A stretch of DNA of 64,000 nucleotides from Bacteroidales bacterium UBA3630. GTDB lineage: Bacteria; Bacteroidota; Bacteroidia; Bacteroidales; P3. Within the stretch, counting starts at the first letter, position 1. Every line of letters begins with the position of its first letter. The notes beneath the pieces are model-generated. The model ran no database searches. It was not told the DNA's origin and saw nothing but the letters and a program-made list of their open reading frames with translations. The stretch is taken from positions 41,192 to 105,191 of the forward strand of contig DFLB01000047.1 in assembly GCA_002373995.1 (NCBI GenBank), read 5' to 3'. Positions 35,296-44,601 of the stretch are shown one piece after another. Position numbers and translations under genes: made by a program.

Positions 35296-36840
35296 ATGAA
35301 GACGATGAACCTCGATCTGAGCCCCGAGCAATACCATGAGCCGCAACAGTTGCGCCAGGCCGTGGCAAAGGCCGCCGGCGTTGCCGAGGGCGCGCTCGGG
35401 CCGCTGCGCGTCACCCGGCGCACCCTCGACTGCCGCCGCCGCCAAGTGGTGTACCACCTGACGGTGGAGATAGGCGCAGACCCAGCGCGCGAGCCGCTCG
35501 CCTCGCCCCTCCTCCCCCCCTCGCCCCTGCCCCCCGACTCGCCGCGGGTGATCATCGTCGGCGCTGGGCCGGCAGGCCTCTTTGCCGCCCTGCGATGCCT
35601 TGAGCTGGGCATGAAGCCCGTCATCGTCGAACGCGGCAAACCCGTCGAGCAGCGCAAATACGACATCGCCCGCCTCAGCCGCGAGCAGGTGGTGAACCCT
35701 GACAGCAACTGGTGCTTCGGCGAGGGCGGCGCCGGCACCTACAGCGACGGCAAACTCTACACGCGCTCCACCAAGCGCGGCGACGTGGGCACCGTGCTGC
35801 GATGGTTTGTGGCCCACGGCGCCGACCCCGACATCATGCTCGACGCCCACGCCCATATTGGCACCGACCGTCTGAGCGGCATCATAGCCAATATGCGCCA
35901 CACCATCGAGGATCACGGCGGCGAATACCACTTCAACACCCGCGTGGAAGACCTGATTGTCAGCGACGGACGCGTGCGCGGCGTCATCACTCGGCAGGCC
36001 TCTCGCATCGAGGGCACGGCCGTCATCCTGGCCACCGGCCATTCAGCACGCGACATCTACACCCTCTTCCACCGCCACGGCTGGCTGCTCGAAGCCAAGC
36101 CCTTCGCCCTCGGCGTGCGCGTGGAGCACCCGCAGCAGCTCATCAACGAGATACAATACCACGGCAAAGGCTATTCAAAATACCTGCCGCCGGCGGCCTA
36201 CAGCCTGACGACGCAGGTGGGCACACACGGCGTGTTCAGCTTCTGCATGTGCCCGGGGGGAGTCATCGTCCCCGCCGCCACCGCCGCCGGACAGCAGGTG
36301 GTCAACGGCATGAGCAACAGCCGCCGCAATTCGCCCCACGCCAACAGCGGCATCGCCGTCACCGTGGGCCCCGACGACGTGGAGGGCGACGACGTCTTTG
36401 CCCTGCTTCGCTTCCAGAAAGCGGTGGAAGAGCGCATGTTCCACGCCGGAGGCGACGCCATCAACGCCCCCGCACAACGGCTGGTCGACTTCCTGCAACG
36501 GCGCCCCTCGTCGCGGCTCAACCCGACGGGCTACATGGGTCAGGTGGTCGACGCACCACTGCACGAACTGCTGCCCCCCTTCATCGTGGGCTCTTTGATA
36601 CAAGGATTCAAGGACTTTGACCGCAAGATGCGCGGCTTCATCACCGAAGACGCCACGCTGTTGGCCGTCGAGAGCCGCACCTCGTCGCCGGTACGCATCC
36701 CGCGCGACAAAGAGACGCTGCAACATCCTCAACTGCAGGGCCTCTACCCATGCGGCGAAGGAGCCGGCTATGCAGGCGGCATCGTCAGCAGTGCCCTCGA
36801 CGGCATCCGCTGCGCCGAAGCCATCAGCCTTCGAAGGTAA
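35296..36840 (+). CDS. Uncharacterised NAD(P)/FAD-dependent oxidoreductase (COG2509-like)
   Basis: The 514-residue protein has an N-terminal domain (YHEPQQLRQAVAKAAGV, RRTLDCRRRQVVYHLTVEI), then the dinucleotide-binding VIIVGAGPAGLFAALRCLELG, the NWCFGEGGAGTYSDGKLYTR segment, an ATGHSARDIY motif and a C-terminal LYPCGEGAGYAGGIVSSALDGIRCA FAD-binding end. These are hallmarks of a widespread dehydrogenase-like family without a known reaction. A Pro-rich low-complexity stretch (SPLLPPSPLPPDSP, 35500-35542) joins the two domains. The 3' end overlaps the convergent porT-like gene by 17 bases. Confidence 0.85.
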   Translation: MKTMNLDLSPEQYHEPQQLRQAVAKAAGVAEGALGPLRVTRRTLDCRRRQVVYHLTVEIGADPAREPLASPLLPPSPLPPDSPRVIIVGAGPAGLFAALRCLELGMKPVIVERGKPVEQRKYDIARLSREQVVNPDSNWCFGEGGAGTYSDGKLYTRSTKRGDVGTVLRWFVAHGADPDIMLDAHAHIGTDRLSGIIANMRHTIEDHGGEYHFNTRVEDLIVSDGRVRGVITRQASRIEGTAVILATGHSARDIYTLFHRHGWLLEAKPFALGVRVEHPQQLINEIQYHGKGYSKYLPPAAYSLTTQVGTHGVFSFCMCPGGVIVPAATAAGQQVVNGMSNSRRNSPHANSGIAVTVGPDDVEGDDVFALLRFQKAVEERMFHAGGDAINAPAQRLVDFLQRRPSSRLNPTGYMGQVVDAPLHELLPPFIVGSLIQGFKDFDRKMRGFITEDATLLAVESRTSSPVRIPRDKETLQHPQLQGLYPCGEGAGYAGGIVSSALDGIRCAEAISLRR

Positions 36841-37576
36841 AGCTGAGCATGAAAGTGCGGGTGTGGAGGTAGTCGTAGCTGCGGATGTAGATGTCGGGGT
36901 CCGGCACCTTGAGGTCGAGGAGACCGAAGTTCATCTTGAGTTCGATAGCGAACTTGACATAGCGCAGGAAGACATCGAAACCGACACCCATCGTATAGCG
37001 CAAATCATTGGCGCCAAGGCGGATAATGCTCTGGTTCGTTTCGTTGCGGTTCTTGCGCAGCGAGGCAAAGTCGAAGCCGTAGCTGGCACCGGCCGTCACA
37101 TAGGGTCGGAAATTGCCGTAGCGCACCGCGCGGAACTTGAGTTCGATAGGGATGTCGCCGTAGACCGATTCGACGTTGCGGCTGCGTTCAGCCAAATGGT
37201 GCGAAGCCAAGTAGTCCGGCTCCCACGCGAAACTGATGGTACGCGTGACCAGCGTCACTCCCGGCAGCAGGCGCAGGTTGATCCAGTCGCCCACCCGCAT
37301 GTCGCCAATGACGGCAATATGGAAGCCGGGGGCATAGTAGGAAGTGGTGCCCTGCAACGTCTCGCGGAGGGCTGCTTCGTCAGTGTAGCGCAGGTCGAAC
37401 TTGGACTGCGTATAGCCCACCTGTATGCCGTAGTGCAGCAGGCGGCGGTCAAATTGTCCCAGGTTGCCCGTCTGCCCCTGGGCAAAAAGCGAGCAAGAAG
37501 AAGAGAAAGGAAAGAGGAAAGCGATGCCGAGACATACCAGCATCAACGCTTTCCTCTTTCCTACTTTAACACCCAT
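36824..37576 (-). CDS. porT: PorT-family outer-membrane beta-barrel protein
   Basis: PorT is required for type IX secretion in Porphyromonas. The 250-residue protein has a signal peptide (LVCLGIAFLFPFSSSCSLFAQ), an 8-strand-type barrel with the family stretches HYGIQVGYTQSKFDLRYTD, VIGDMRVGDWINLRLLPGV, IELKFRAVRYGNFRPYVTAGASYGFDF and FMLSFTFEG at the end. The match is to the general PorT/outer membrane beta-barrel family; true PorT versus a paralogue is not certain, but three T9SS cargo genes in the window support it. Four bases after ansA. Confidence 0.82.
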   Translation of the reverse strand: MGVKVGKRKALMLVCLGIAFLFPFSSSCSLFAQGQTGNLGQFDRRLLHYGIQVGYTQSKFDLRYTDEAALRETLQGTTSYYAPGFHIAVIGDMRVGDWINLRLLPGVTLVTRTISFAWEPDYLASHHLAERSRNVESVYGDIPIELKFRAVRYGNFRPYVTAGASYGFDFASLRKNRNETNQSIIRLGANDLRYTMGVGFDVFLRYVKFAIELKMNFGLLDLKVPDPDIYIRSYDYLHTRTFMLSFTFEG

Positions 37577-37579
37577 CTT

Positions 37580-38596
37580 TTATTCAGTGATTTCGCCACG
37601 CAGCGACTGCCCGAGACGCATCCTGACATGCTCCTTGTCGGTGGGATAGGAGCCAAGGAGGTACATCATCTTGGTGACGGCCGCCTCGATGGTGATGTCG
37701 CCACCGCCGATGACGCCAATACGATCCATGTCGCAACTGGCGGCATACTGACGCATCTTGACGGCACCAGCCTTGCACTGTGTCACATTGAGCACAATGA
37801 TGCCGCGCCGAATAGCCTCTTCGAGTGCTGAGATGAACCAAGGGTCGGTGGGGGCATTGCCGGTGCCATAGGTCTCTATGACCACTCCCTGCAGACCGGG
37901 GGCCTGCAAGACGGCGTTGACCACCTCTGGGCCTATGCCCGGGAAGAGTTTGAGCACCGCCACATGCGTATCGCACGCCGTGCGCACCTGCAGCCGTCCT
38001 TGAGGCATCGGCAGGAAGAGACGTTCCTTGAAGCTGATGTTGATGCCTGCCTTGGCCAGCGACGGATAGTTGTAGCTCTCGAAAGCATCGAAGTTCTCGG
38101 CGCTGAGCTTGGTACTGCGGTTGCCACGATAGAGGTGGTTCTCAAAGAAGATACAGACCTCGGGGATAACGGCCAAGCGCGTAGAGGCTATTTCAAGGGC
38201 GCAGATGATGTTCTCGCGGCCGTCAGAGCGCAGCATACCCAACGGCAACTGGCTGCCGGTGAGCACGACGGGCTTGGACAGATTCTTGAACATGAAACTC
38301 AACGCCGAGGCAGTATAGGCCATTGTATCGGTGCCATGCAGCACCACAAACCCGTCGTAGCGGTCGTACTCGCGCTCTATGATACCGGCAATGTCGGCCC
38401 ACATCGAAGGCGACATATTGCTGGAATCAATGATATGGTCAAGCGTCACCGAGTCGATATCATAGCTGCAGGCACGCAGTTGCGGCACAGCATCATAGAT
38501 ACGGTCAAGGGCGAAAGGGTGCAGCGAGCCATGCTCGTCCTGCACCATACCGATGGTACCACCGGTATAGACTATCAATACACGGTTGTGATTCAC
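37580..38596 (-). CDS. ansA: Type I L-asparaginase
   Basis: Hydrolyses asparagine to aspartate and ammonia in the cytoplasm. The 338-residue protein has the catalytic threonines in YTGGTIGMV and VVLHGTDTMAYTASALSFM, the KPVVLTGSQLPLG segment, and GVVIETYGTGNAP. There is no signal peptide, so it is the type I cytoplasmic form. Overlaps the upstream coiled-coil lipoprotein gene by four bases. Confidence 0.95.
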   Translation of the reverse strand: MNHNRVLIVYTGGTIGMVQDEHGSLHPFALDRIYDAVPQLRACSYDIDSVTLDHIIDSSNMSPSMWADIAGIIEREYDRYDGFVVLHGTDTMAYTASALSFMFKNLSKPVVLTGSQLPLGMLRSDGRENIICALEIASTRLAVIPEVCIFFENHLYRGNRSTKLSAENFDAFESYNYPSLAKAGINISFKERLFLPMPQGRLQVRTACDTHVAVLKLFPGIGPEVVNAVLQAPGLQGVVIETYGTGNAPTDPWFISALEEAIRRGIIVLNVTQCKAGAVKMRQYAASCDMDRIGVIGGGDITIEAAVTKMMYLLGSYPTDKEHVRMRLGQSLRGEITE

Positions 38597-39465
38597 TTGG
38601 TCGAGACAACGAGATAGTCAGTGTATTTCCAGAACTGAGTGGGATTGAGGATGCGAAGGTAGGCAGTGACGGTGGGATCTTCCTCGTCAGCCACCAGCTC
38701 GTAGCTGTTGTCGGGGTGCTGAGAGATGACGACAGCCTTCTTCTTGCCGATGGCGATGGTAGTCACCTTCGTGCGGTCAATCTCGTTGAAAAGTTCTGTA
38801 TTCATGTCAGCCACAGTGCCCTGTTTGCGGCCGATGCCGATAAAGCCACCGGTCTTGGTAACCACGCCGGCATCCTTGAGCTCGTTGTAAGTTCCCACAA
38901 CGAACCACGCACGGTTGGCATCAGCCATCTGCTGCGCGATGTAGTCGTCCTTCTGCTGATTCGAGGCCGTCAAGTCCTCAACGTTCTTATTCAGCCCCTG
39001 AATGACAACCTTGCTGTTCTCAAGTTCGGCAAGCAATTGATTGATCTGCTGTTCCTGAGCCTGAGAGCGCTCCTCGAGTTTGGTGATGTAGGCTTCAAGG
39101 TCGGCGTTCTTACCGCTGAGGCTGCTCACTTTCGAGTTTAGCTGGGCTATCTTCTTCTTGTTGTCGGCCATCATGCTCTCGATCGAGGATATCTGCGAGG
39201 CAATCTGCTGCTTTTGGTTGACAGTGCCCTCGGTCGTGTTGCGGCGCATCTCCTGCACCGTGGTGTACTTCGAATTAATCATTGACAGGTTGTCCTCAAT
39301 CTCGTTGAGAACTTCGAACAGACCGTCGATTTCGGCATCCTTCGTATCCACGATGCCTTGCAGCGAATCGATCTTGGCCTGCTGAGCCTCAAGCTCTTTC
39401 TGATTGCACGAGGTGAAGGCCAGGGCCACCACCGAGAGTGCGATTGTCAAAACAATTTTCTTCAT
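38593..39465 (-). CDS. Coiled-coil lipoprotein of unknown function
   Basis: The 290-residue product has a lipoprotein signal (VVALAFTSC, Cys about residue 20), followed by about 150 residues of heptad-like coiled coil (QAKIDSLQGIVDTKDAEIDGL, KIAQLNSKVSSLSGKNADLE) and a C-terminal globular domain (AWFVVGTYNELKDAGVVTKTGGFIGIGRKQG). This is a recurrent Bacteroidetes type whose role is unknown; envelope scaffolding is plausible. First gene of a short operon with ansA and porT. Confidence 0.8.
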   Translation of the reverse strand: MKKIVLTIALSVVALAFTSCNQKELEAQQAKIDSLQGIVDTKDAEIDGLFEVLNEIEDNLSMINSKYTTVQEMRRNTTEGTVNQKQQIASQISSIESMMADNKKKIAQLNSKVSSLSGKNADLEAYITKLEERSQAQEQQINQLLAELENSKVVIQGLNKNVEDLTASNQQKDDYIAQQMADANRAWFVVGTYNELKDAGVVTKTGGFIGIGRKQGTVADMNTELFNEIDRTKVTTIAIGKKKAVVISQHPDNSYELVADEEDPTVTAYLRILNPTQFWKYTDYLVVSTK

Positions 39466-39637
39466 TTTCGTATCGTTTTTTGATTAATTTCCAAATAATA
39501 CTTCGCCTAATCGCGAACATGTACATAACGCCAACTCGCAACACAAAGTATCCTTTTCTATCGTAAATAATGTTAAAACACAGAAGCAGCAACACCTTGC
39601 GGCCGCCGTTCTGCATTTTTTCAGATGCCAATAAATA

Positions 39638-40621
39638 TCAATAAACTACCACACGGACAGCGTGGTGACCCAGGCGTAACACATAAATGCCCGCCGGCAG
39701 AGACGCGATGTCGAGGACAGTACCCTCAGGCTTGACACGGAGCGAGGCCACACAACGGCCTGACAAGGTGTAGAGGTGCGCCTCGGCGCCATCGGTGCCG
39801 CTGACGGTCAGACGACCATTGGCAGGATTGGGATAGACGCTGAGCATCTCTCTGCACACTGCGTCGATGCCCACCGTGGAGCGCAGCACTGCCACGCCCG
39901 TGAGGTCAAAGCCCCCGCTGGCATAGACGGTGTCGGCCGTGGGATAGGGGTCGTTGACGATGCGCCCCCCGGCGTCGCGGGTGGCATAGTCGGGATCGAT
40001 GGTACCTACGACATCGACTACCCGCACGTAGACAATACTGTCGATGTCAATGCCGGTGCTGTCGCGAAGCTCGTCGAGGTCGAAGGGGGTGCCATAGCCC
40101 ACGCGGAATTTACCGGCCAGGTTGTTGATCATCGTCGGGTCGGTCGAGCCGTTGGGCCCCGTCTGGCGGTCGGTGGGCGTGAGCGAGGTGGCCGGGAAAC
40201 GCACGTAGCGCTCGCCGTCGGTGCTGACTTCGACAAAAGCCAGCTCGAGGAAACCGTCGCTGAACGAGTTTTCGAACACCGCAAAGTCGGGCCCATCGAT
40301 ATTGCGTATAGGCTCGGCAAAGGTCAGTGTGGCCGTGCCACCGTCGCCGAGGCTGACGGCCGACGTGGTGGCCTGTGTCGCCGGGCCGATGCCGAACGAC
40401 TCGTTGCCGTAGCGCACGCGGGGCCCGTCGGGGGCAACGATGTCCACCGGCCCGCGCACCACGGTACACCCTGTGGCCCAGCCCGCTATGGCGTTGCTGC
40501 TATAGGCTACGGCGTTGCAACCCTCAGTGCCCACGGCACCACAAAAAGGACCATGCTCCTGGGCACACAAGGAGCCCATGAGGAGCATGGCCACAAAAAA
40601 TGACATTACTTTATTAACCAT
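39638..40621 (-). CDS. T9SS-sorted surface protein in a cobalamin-riboswitch operon
   Basis: The 327-residue protein has a signal peptide (SFFVAMLLMGSLCAQ), one large domain with the pattern VSLGDGGTATLTFAEPIRN, GPDFAVFENSFSDGFLELAFVEVSTDG, RFPATSLTP and NNLAGKFRVGYGTPFDLDEL, and a T9SS sorting domain (SVYPNPANGRLTV, LPAGIYVLRLG). The same domain type occurs in cell-surface and PEP-CTERM proteins of other bacteria, often next to proteins like the one encoded just upstream; function is unknown. It begins 15 bases after that gene, so it should share the B12 riboswitch. The ATG at 40621 is preferred to a GTG nine bases upstream. Confidence 0.8.
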   Translation of the reverse strand: MVNKVMSFFVAMLLMGSLCAQEHGPFCGAVGTEGCNAVAYSSNAIAGWATGCTVVRGPVDIVAPDGPRVRYGNESFGIGPATQATTSAVSLGDGGTATLTFAEPIRNIDGPDFAVFENSFSDGFLELAFVEVSTDGERYVRFPATSLTPTDRQTGPNGSTDPTMINNLAGKFRVGYGTPFDLDELRDSTGIDIDSIVYVRVVDVVGTIDPDYATRDAGGRIVNDPYPTADTVYASGGFDLTGVAVLRSTVGIDAVCREMLSVYPNPANGRLTVSGTDGAEAHLYTLSGRCVASLRVKPEGTVLDIASLPAGIYVLRLGHHAVRVVVY

Positions 40622-40636
40622 AACAAACACTGCATC

Positions 40637-41896
40637 TTATCGGCTCACCACCACCTTGGCGGCGGCACCGGCCACGCGGAGCAGGTAGACACCCTCGCCC
40701 AGCTGGTTGACAGGCACTTGCACTCCGGTGCTGCCGGCGGCAAGGCTGCGGCGATAGACCGCACGGCCGCTCATGTCGTAGAGGGCGGCTTCAGCGGTCT
40801 GCTCCAGGGCGTCGAAGGTCACATTGACCATAGCGGCGGCGGGGTTGGGGAAGACACTGACGCTGAGGTTCTCGACGGAGGCAATGCCGGCGGGGTCGCT
40901 CACGGGGTGAATCTCCATGGGATAGACGTAGGTGTAGTACCAAACGCTATCATACAGCATGCTGTCCACGACGACACCGGCGGCGGGGTCGCACCATTTC
41001 TCGAAGTCGCCGTTGCCAAGCATCTGAGTCATGCCCATGTCCATATAGCCGTTGCGTTTGCTCTCCCAGTAGCCGCCGACACCGCGGAGGGTATCGTTGG
41101 CACCCATGGAGAAGAGTATGTCGCCCAGGCCCCAAGTGCCAACCACCCAGCTGAAGCGGTGGTCGGCGGCCATGATGTCGTCCATCACCTGCTGCACGCT
41201 GACGCTGTCCGTGCTGAAGCGGTAGCCCCAGGCCAGGGCTGTGTCGGCCCAGTTGACGGCCAGCACCACCTGGTTCGAGCCTTGCCCCACCCAGTATGTC
41301 ACCTCGCTGGCGGCGATGGTGGCCTCCTCGGGCTGCGGCTCGACGGGGGCGTTGGGGTCGCTGACGGGGGTGGGAGCCTTGGTCCACGCCGAAAGCAGGC
41401 AGTAGATCTCGCCCTCATACTCCATCTCGTTGAGACACACGCGCGAGGGAGCGCGCAGGTCGCCATACTTGAACACATCGCCGTTGACCAAAGCCTGGCT
41501 CGCGCCGTCGTAGGACGTCTGGCCGTTGATGTTGGCCTCCCAATAGTTGAAGGACAGCTCGTCGTCGACGCCGGAGAGCTTCAAAGTGTCGCCATTGTCG
41601 ATAACGAAGAAGATGTCACCGTCGGGATAGTACGAGGGTTGGCCTTCCACGCGGAAGCGGGGGTCGGCGGCGGTGATGGCGTCGGTCATCTGCTGCACGG
41701 TAGCCGTGTCGTCGAAGAGGTAGCCCCAGGCGAAAGCCGTGTCGGGACGGCCAAAGTTGACGATGAGGACGGCGCTGTCGCTGCCTTCGCCCACCCAGTA
41801 GCGGATGTCCTCAAAGGCGATGGTGGCGTCGGTTTGAGCCTTAAGGCCAGTCAACATGAGCAGGCCGAATGCAAAAGTCAGTAGTTTTTTTACCAT
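40637..41896 (-). CDS. B12-riboswitch-controlled T9SS protein with duplicated domain
   Basis: A 419-residue exported protein. After the signal peptide (LLTFAFGLLMLTGLKAQ) come two homologous units, at about residues 24-181 and 192-335. Each begins IAxxxxxYWVGxGSxxxVLxVN, continues AWGYxF, VQQxxDxIxAADxRF and W(E)xxxNG, and ends near a VSDP motif, followed by a T9SS sorting domain (VSVFPNPAAAMVNVTF, LGEGVYLLRV). The leader carries a cobalamin riboswitch, so expression should fall when B12 is plentiful. Binding of cobalamin or its precursors at the cell surface is the most economical guess, by analogy with BtuG, but the fold is different and no activity is known. A longer frame upstream would run through the riboswitch and is rejected. 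Confidence 0.8.
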   Translation of the reverse strand: MVKKLLTFAFGLLMLTGLKAQTDATIAFEDIRYWVGEGSDSAVLIVNFGRPDTAFAWGYLFDDTATVQQMTDAITAADPRFRVEGQPSYYPDGDIFFVIDNGDTLKLSGVDDELSFNYWEANINGQTSYDGASQALVNGDVFKYGDLRAPSRVCLNEMEYEGEIYCLLSAWTKAPTPVSDPNAPVEPQPEEATIAASEVTYWVGQGSNQVVLAVNWADTALAWGYRFSTDSVSVQQVMDDIMAADHRFSWVVGTWGLGDILFSMGANDTLRGVGGYWESKRNGYMDMGMTQMLGNGDFEKWCDPAAGVVVDSMLYDSVWYYTYVYPMEIHPVSDPAGIASVENLSVSVFPNPAAAMVNVTFDALEQTAEAALYDMSGRAVYRRSLAAGSTGVQVPVNQLGEGVYLLRVAGAAAKVVVSR

Positions 41897-42043
41897 AATC
41901 TCGATATTGTTTTTTAAAAGGTTAAACTTTCTGTTCCAATATCGGCAGCGCACACGAGGGGAAACGACGAGAACAAAAAGGCGGAAGGCCATCCTGTCAC
42001 CGGAGTGCTTTTTCCTCGAAAGCGGGACCGATTTCGCTGGTTT

Positions 42044-42212
42044 GGCAGGTCTTCTGGCTTGTCCGTTTAGACCCTGTCTTCCCATGTGCCTATGGCGGCA
42101 CACAGTGACTTAACTCATTGGGCTTCAACTCCTGGACTCACAGCAGCGGGACTGCGCCGGACTCTCACCGGCTTCCCTCTTGGCGCCCTCGTCGGGCGAC
42201 CAAACCGGCGGC
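42044..42212 (-). promoter_or_regulatory. Second cobalamin riboswitch
   Basis: On the minus strand the leader reads GCCGCCGGTTTGGTCGCC, then CGCCAAGAGGGAA, AGTCCCGCTGCTGTGA, GGGAAGACAGG and the B12 box AAGCCAGAAGACCTGCC (42044-42060), all conserved with the btuB leader at 2725. About 150 bases of leader separate it from the start at 41896. Confidence 0.95.
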
Positions 42213-42219
42213 AAAAATA
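42212..42219 (-). promoter_or_regulatory. -7 promoter element for the second riboswitch transcript
   Basis: CAAAAATA on the plus strand (TATTTTTG on the minus strand) directly abuts the aptamer, the same layout as at 2715. Confidence 0.65.
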
Positions 42220-42342
42220 CAAAATAAAAACAATGTGGCAAAATATTTTTATCCCGCCGGCGGAATTACCCCCCCCCTGGCGGAAGCCCTGCGGCTTTGC
42301 AACGGGGTCCCCGCCGCCACGCCGCCTCCCCTCCGCCGTTCG

Positions 42343-42406
42343 TCCGCTTTTTGTCGGACCACCTACGGACCATCCTCGGACCATCCCCGGACCACCCTCG
42401 GACCAA
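42343..42406 (-). repeat. Family B intergenic repeat, copy 3
   Basis: Reverse orientation: hairpin GTCCGCTTTTTGTCGGAC followed by four GGACCATCCTC units and the flank GACCAAGAAGCCAC. On the minus-strand side a half-palindrome TTCCGCCGGCGG (about 42253) corresponds to the one near copy 2. It occupies much of the gap between the second riboswitch and the M3 peptidase gene; the remaining 140 bases before the peptidase start hold nothing I recognise. Confidence 0.8.
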
Positions 42407-42549
42407 GAAGCCACAGATTGCTGTCATTCAGCTAAATAGCAACAAACGGTAAGCATCCGGCACTCATACTCAGCGCATTACGCGTTTTTCAACGAAACAC
42501 ACCGGAGCCTGCACAATAAATGCAACGCTTCGGCGTTACAATCATCAAT

Positions 42550-44571
42550 ATGATGAATATATTGCTGCAAGACTGGGAGTTGCCTCCCTTCGACCAAATA
42601 CATACCGAGGACTACGAGCCCGCCATCCACGCCGCCATCGCCGAGGCGGAGGCCCGCGTGGAGGCCATCGCCACCAACCCCGCGGCGCCCACCTTCGAGA
42701 ACACGGTGGAGGCCATAGAGACGGCCTCGCGCAGGCTCGACCGCATCGGGGCCATCATGCTCAACCTCAACGAGTGCTGCACCAGCGAGGAGCTGCAGCA
42801 GGTGGTGATGCGCCTGGAGCCCGAGATGACCCGCTTCAGCATGAAGGTGATGACTGACAGGCGCCTGTACGACCGGGTGAAGCGTGTCGCCCTGCCGTCG
42901 GGGGCCACGGCGGAGCAGCGCACGCTGCTGGAGAACACGCTTAAGGGCTTTGTGCGCCACGGCGTGGCCCTGGAGGGCGAGGAGGCCGGGCGCTACCGCG
43001 CCGGCGAGGAGGAGCTGACGGTGCTCAAGCAGCGCTTCTCGCGCAACGCCTTGGCCGACCTCAACGACTTCACGCTGCACCTGACCGCCGAGGGCGACCT
43101 GGAGGGCCTGCCGCAGCAGGTGCGCGACACGGCACGCGAGGAGGCCGCCGCCAAGGGGCTGGAGGGATGGCTCTTCACCCTGGCGGCACCCTCCTACATA
43201 CCCTTCATGACCTACAGCACACGGCGCGACCTGCGCGAGCGGATGTACCGCGCCTACGGCAGCATCGGCGGCCGCGGCAACGAGCACGACAACAACGCGT
43301 TGATACGCCGCATCGTCACCCTGCGCGCCGAGCAGGCCCGGCTGCTCGGCTACCCCACCTACTGCGACTACGTGCTCGAGGACCGCATGGTGCAGAGCCT
43401 GCCCAACCTGCGGCGCTTCATGCAGCAACTCCACGACGCCGTGCGCCCCGCCGCCGAGGAGGACCTGCAGCACCTCAGGGCCATAGCCGACACCGATGTG
43501 ATGCCATGGGACGTCAGCTTCCTGTCAGAACAGCTGCGGAAGAAGTTGTACGACTTCGACAGCGAAGCCTTGCGCCCCTACTTCCCCCTGGAGGCTGTGC
43601 GCGAGGGCATCTTCGCCCTCTACGGACGCCTCTACGGCCTGCGCTTCGCGGAGGACAGCAGCGTGCCGGTGTACCACAAGGACGTGAGGGTGTACCGCGT
43701 CAGCCAGCTGCCCACTGCCAACTGCCAACTGCCAACTGAAATAGGAATCCTCTACCTCGACATGTTCCCGCGCCCCTCGAAACGCAGCGGTGCCTGGATG
43801 ACCGAGTTCCGCGGGCAACACGGCGCGGTGCGGCCCCAGATACAGGTGGTGTGCAACTTCAGCAAGCCCACTGCCGACACCCCCGCCCTGCTGCGCTTCA
43901 GCGAGGTGGAGACCTTCATGCACGAGATGGGGCATGCCATGCACGGCATGCTGAGCAACGTGCAGTACGAGAGCCTCAGCGGCACCAACGTGAAGCGCGA
44001 CTTTGTGGAGATGCCGTCGCAGGTGATGGAGAACTGGTGCTACGAGCCGGAGTTCCTCGCCACCTTCGCGCGCCACTGGCAGACCGGCGAGGCGCTGCCG
44101 ACCGAGTACATCGACAAGATACGCGCCGCCCAGAACCACATGGCCGGATGGCTCTGCCTGCGCCAGCTGAACCTCGGCATGACCGACATCGCCTTCCATA
44201 CGTCCGACTGGTCCGACAAATCTGACGCATCCGACTTCAAGGCCGAGGAGGTGGAGGCTGCCGCTATGACCAACCTGCTGCCGAGGGTGCCGAGTTGCTG
44301 CACGTCCACGAGCTTCGGACATATCTTCGGCGGCGGCTATGCCAGCGGCTACTACGGCTACAAGTGGGCCGAGGTGCTCGACGCCGACATCTTCAGTCGC
44401 TTCAAACGCGACGGCATCTTCAACGAGGCTACCGCCGCAGCCTTCCGCCGCGAGGTGCTGAGCCGAGGCGGCACCGAACACCCCGCCGTGCTGTTCCGCC
44501 GCTTCATGGGCCGCGAGCCCGACCAGCAAGCCCTGCTGCGCCGCATGGGCCTCGCTTCCCAACAACCTTAA
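42550..44571 (+). CDS. M3-family oligopeptidase (Dcp-like)
   Basis: Cytoplasmic zinc metallopeptidase that degrades small peptides. The 673-residue protein begins MNILLQDWELPPFDQIHTEDY, has the long helical N-terminal half and the zinc motif HEMGHAMH (His about residue 458) with the downstream glutamate in FVEMPSQVMENW, and the FGHIFGGGYASGYYGYKWAEVLDAD signature of the C-terminal region. Two in-frame microrepeats (43707-43738 encoding QLPTANCQLPTE and 44201-44236 encoding SDWSDKSDASD) insert into loops. The double ATG at 42550/42553 is preferred over an upstream in-frame ATG. Confidence 0.93.
   Translation: MMNILLQDWELPPFDQIHTEDYEPAIHAAIAEAEARVEAIATNPAAPTFENTVEAIETASRRLDRIGAIMLNLNECCTSEELQQVVMRLEPEMTRFSMKVMTDRRLYDRVKRVALPSGATAEQRTLLENTLKGFVRHGVALEGEEAGRYRAGEEELTVLKQRFSRNALADLNDFTLHLTAEGDLEGLPQQVRDTAREEAAAKGLEGWLFTLAAPSYIPFMTYSTRRDLRERMYRAYGSIGGRGNEHDNNALIRRIVTLRAEQARLLGYPTYCDYVLEDRMVQSLPNLRRFMQQLHDAVRPAAEEDLQHLRAIADTDVMPWDVSFLSEQLRKKLYDFDSEALRPYFPLEAVREGIFALYGRLYGLRFAEDSSVPVYHKDVRVYRVSQLPTANCQLPTEIGILYLDMFPRPSKRSGAWMTEFRGQHGAVRPQIQVVCNFSKPTADTPALLRFSEVETFMHEMGHAMHGMLSNVQYESLSGTNVKRDFVEMPSQVMENWCYEPEFLATFARHWQTGEALPTEYIDKIRAAQNHMAGWLCLRQLNLGMTDIAFHTSDWSDKSDASDFKAEEVEAAAMTNLLPRVPSCCTSTSFGHIFGGGYASGYYGYKWAEVLDADIFSRFKRDGIFNEATAAAFRREVLSRGGTEHPAVLFRRFMGREPDQQALLRRMGLASQQP
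43707..43738 (+). repeat. In-frame microrepeat in the M3 peptidase gene
   Basis: Three or four consecutive 7-base CTGCCAA units encode the loop LPTANCQLPTE. The period of seven is not a multiple of three, yet the total keeps the frame. Confidence 0.6.
44201..44236 (+). repeat. Second in-frame microrepeat in the M3 peptidase gene
   Basis: Four imperfect TCCGAC/TCTGAC units about nine bases apart encode SDWSDKSDASD in a loop just before the conserved AEEVEAAAMTNL region. Confidence 0.6.
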
Positions 44572-44601
44572 ACATTAAACCATAAACATTAAACCTTATC
44601 A

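Noticed and set aside
41897..42103. N-terminal extension of the duplicated-domain T9SS protein
   Set aside because: It would translate the cobalamin riboswitch; the ATG at 41896 starts a clean signal peptide.
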